A stretch of DNA of 6,357 nt, taken from NCBI GenBank assembly GCA_046726955.1, contig JBKPBQ010000188.1, forward strand, positions 1-6,357. Reading direction: 5' to 3'. The DNA comes from CAVPGH01 sp046726955 (lineage in GTDB: Bacteria; Acidobacteriota; Vicinamibacteria; Fen-336). A model generated the notes under the pieces. The model was not told the origin of the DNA. It ran no database searches and saw only the letters and a list, made by a program, of their open reading frames with translations. The translations under genes were made by a program, and so were the position numbers. Positions 5,419 to 6,357 of the stretch are shown one piece after another (position 1 is the stretch's first letter; every line of letters starts with the position of its first letter).

Positions 5419-6357
5419 GGAGACGCCCCCTCCTCCGCGGCCTCGCCCGTCTCCGCGTGGTCCATCCAGCGGTCGACGAACCACGAGGAGAGGGTGGGGG
5501 TCACGGAAAGAGCGAGCACGAGTGCCGCGACGGCGCCCGCGGTGCGGCGCGTCCTGGAGAGCGCGGGATACTCCTTCCGTCGCCACGAGGCCCAGGCGAA
5601 CCCCGTCAGCAGAAAGAGGACGGGCATGGCGGGCAGGCGGTAGCGCGCGTAGCCGTGGGCCGCGACGTGGATGAGGTTGTAGTAGGCGAGGAAGCCGACG
5701 AGCAGCAGCGGACCGCGCGCGAGCGGCAGCGCCATGAGGCCGAAGACGAGGCCGGCCAGGCATACGAAGAAAGGCAGCAGGAAGAGCAGGACGACGGCGA
5801 TCGCGAGCGCCGGCGGATAGCGGCCGTAGGCGCCACGCACGACGTGCACGAGGGCCTGGCTGTCCGCTTCCCAGAAGTTCGGCATCTCCTGGACGAGCTT
5901 CTCGAAGATCCATCCCGGCTGCCGTTCGCGGATGGCCTCGAGGCCCTTCTCGCGGGCCAGGTGGTACTTCTCGATCCGTCCGTGGACCGCCCAGTACTGC
6001 TCGTATACCTCCTCCCGCGAGATGCGGGCATTGCCCTGCCAGAGATTGAGCGCGCCCGCGGTCGAGACGGGCACGAATGCCCCGTAGACCATCCAGTTGC
6101 GCAGCGTCCACGGGGCCACGGTGAGGATCGCGACGACGAGGAACGCGACACCGCGCCGCGCGCCGCCGGGGCGGCGCCAGGCCAGCCAGACCGCGGCGAT
6201 CGGCAGGAAGTAGAGGACGGTCTCGCGGGCCAGGATCGAGAGGCCGAGCAGGAATCCGGCCACGATCGCGAGGCGCAGCGAGGAGCGGTCGTCGGCGGCG
6301 ACGAGCCGCTCGAAGCCCCACCAGAGCACGACCGTGAAGAGGGTCTCCACCCAGAAG
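5415..6357 (-). CDS. GT39/ArnT-like membrane glycosyltransferase, N-terminus beyond the window
   Basis: About 313 codons of the C-terminal part are visible. The frame is open to the window edge (FWVETLF...), so the GTG at 6350 is internal and not the start. Numbering from that codon, ETLF (2-5) is the conserved motif of a GT39 transmembrane helix. It is followed by GLSILARETVLYFLP (36-50), APWTLRNWMVYGAFVPV (79-95) and ALNLWQGNA (100-108). These fit ArnT/PMT_2-type proteins, which move a sugar from a polyprenyl-phosphate donor on the periplasmic side. Residues 109-175 form a soluble stretch rich in charge and Trp. HGYARYRLPAMPVLFLL (232-248) is the typical late loop and helix. Hydrophobic helices lie at about 26-57, 66-80, 180-208, 213-228, 240-254 and 271-285, and the tail is short and acidic. 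The catalytic acidic loop near the N-terminus is outside the window. Its TGA overlaps the next gene's GTG. The family is sure; the substrate is unknown. Confidence 0.85.
   Translation of the reverse strand, partial: FWVETLFTVVLWWGFERLVAADDRSSLRLAIVAGFLLGLSILARETVLYFLPIAAVWLAWRRPGGARRGVAFLVVAILTVAPWTLRNWMVYGAFVPVSTAGALNLWQGNARISREEVYEQYWAVHGRIEKYHLAREKGLEAIRERQPGWIFEKLVQEMPNFWEADSQALVHVVRGAYGRYPPALAIAVVLLFLLPFFVCLAGLVFGLMALPLARGPLLLVGFLAYYNLIHVAAHGYARYRLPAMPVLFLLTGFAWASWRRKEYPALSRTRRTAGAVAALVLALSVTPTLSSWFVDRWMDHAETGEAAEEGASP
5426..5436 (-). promoter_or_regulatory. Strong ribosome binding site fixing the GTG start of the second glycosyltransferase
   Basis: On the minus strand GGAGGAGGGGG precedes the GTG at 5418, with the AGGAGG core ten bases upstream and a second GAGGGGG register about seven bases upstream. 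It lies inside the last codons of the upstream gene. It selects this GTG over the longer upstream open frame and points to coupled translation. Confidence 0.7.

Noticed and set aside
5419..6321. Extension of the second glycosyltransferase to a 981-codon protein
   Set aside because: The extra N-terminal part is Arg-rich shadow sequence over the neighbouring GT39 gene, and the GTG at 5418 has a strong ribosome site and a hydrophobic N-terminus.

Overview
The window is GC-rich bacterial DNA with G/C-dominated third codon positions. All five genes I can support lie on the minus strand, and every long plus-strand reading frame is a GC-driven shadow. A probable lipoprotein, an exported protein with a signal peptide and ArnT-like membrane glycosyltransferases suggest a Gram-negative-type cell from a high-GC phylum (for example Eisenbacteria, Gemmatimonadota, Acidobacteriota or Myxococcota). 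The sequence alone does not fix the phylum.

Layout, in the direction of transcription (right to left): (1) 6357-5415, the C-terminal part of a GT39/ArnT-like membrane glycosyltransferase whose 5' end lies outside the window; (2) 5418-3376, a second GT39-like membrane glycosyltransferase that overlaps the first by four bases (GTGA) and carries a C-terminal discoidin-like (F5/8 type C) domain; (3) 3375-3275, a 101-base spacer with an 18-bp perfect palindrome and a weak promoter candidate; (4) 3274-1823, an IMP dehydrogenase/GMP reductase superfamily enzyme with two CBS domains, whose active-site signatures fit GMP reductase better than IMP dehydrogenase; (5) 1822-1697, a 126-base spacer without a convincing signal; (6) 1696-812, an endonuclease/exonuclease/phosphatase (EEP, DNase I-like) probable lipoprotein; (7) 790-1, an exported phospholipase D superfamily protein, in the same reading frame as the EEP gene and separated from it by its stop codon plus seven codons; its C-terminus runs off the window.

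The two glycosyltransferases form one transcriptional unit, probably transferring sugars from polyprenyl-phosphate donors on the outer face of the cytoplasmic membrane. The purine enzyme begins a second block, followed closely by two exported phosphodiesterase-fold proteins. A nucleic-acid or lipid scavenging link between these three is possible but only inferred. I see no mobile element, CRISPR array, tRNA or rRNA. The most interesting item is the CBS-bearing, GMP-reductase-like enzyme with an atypical catalytic loop. Nothing here is clear evidence of a wholly new system.
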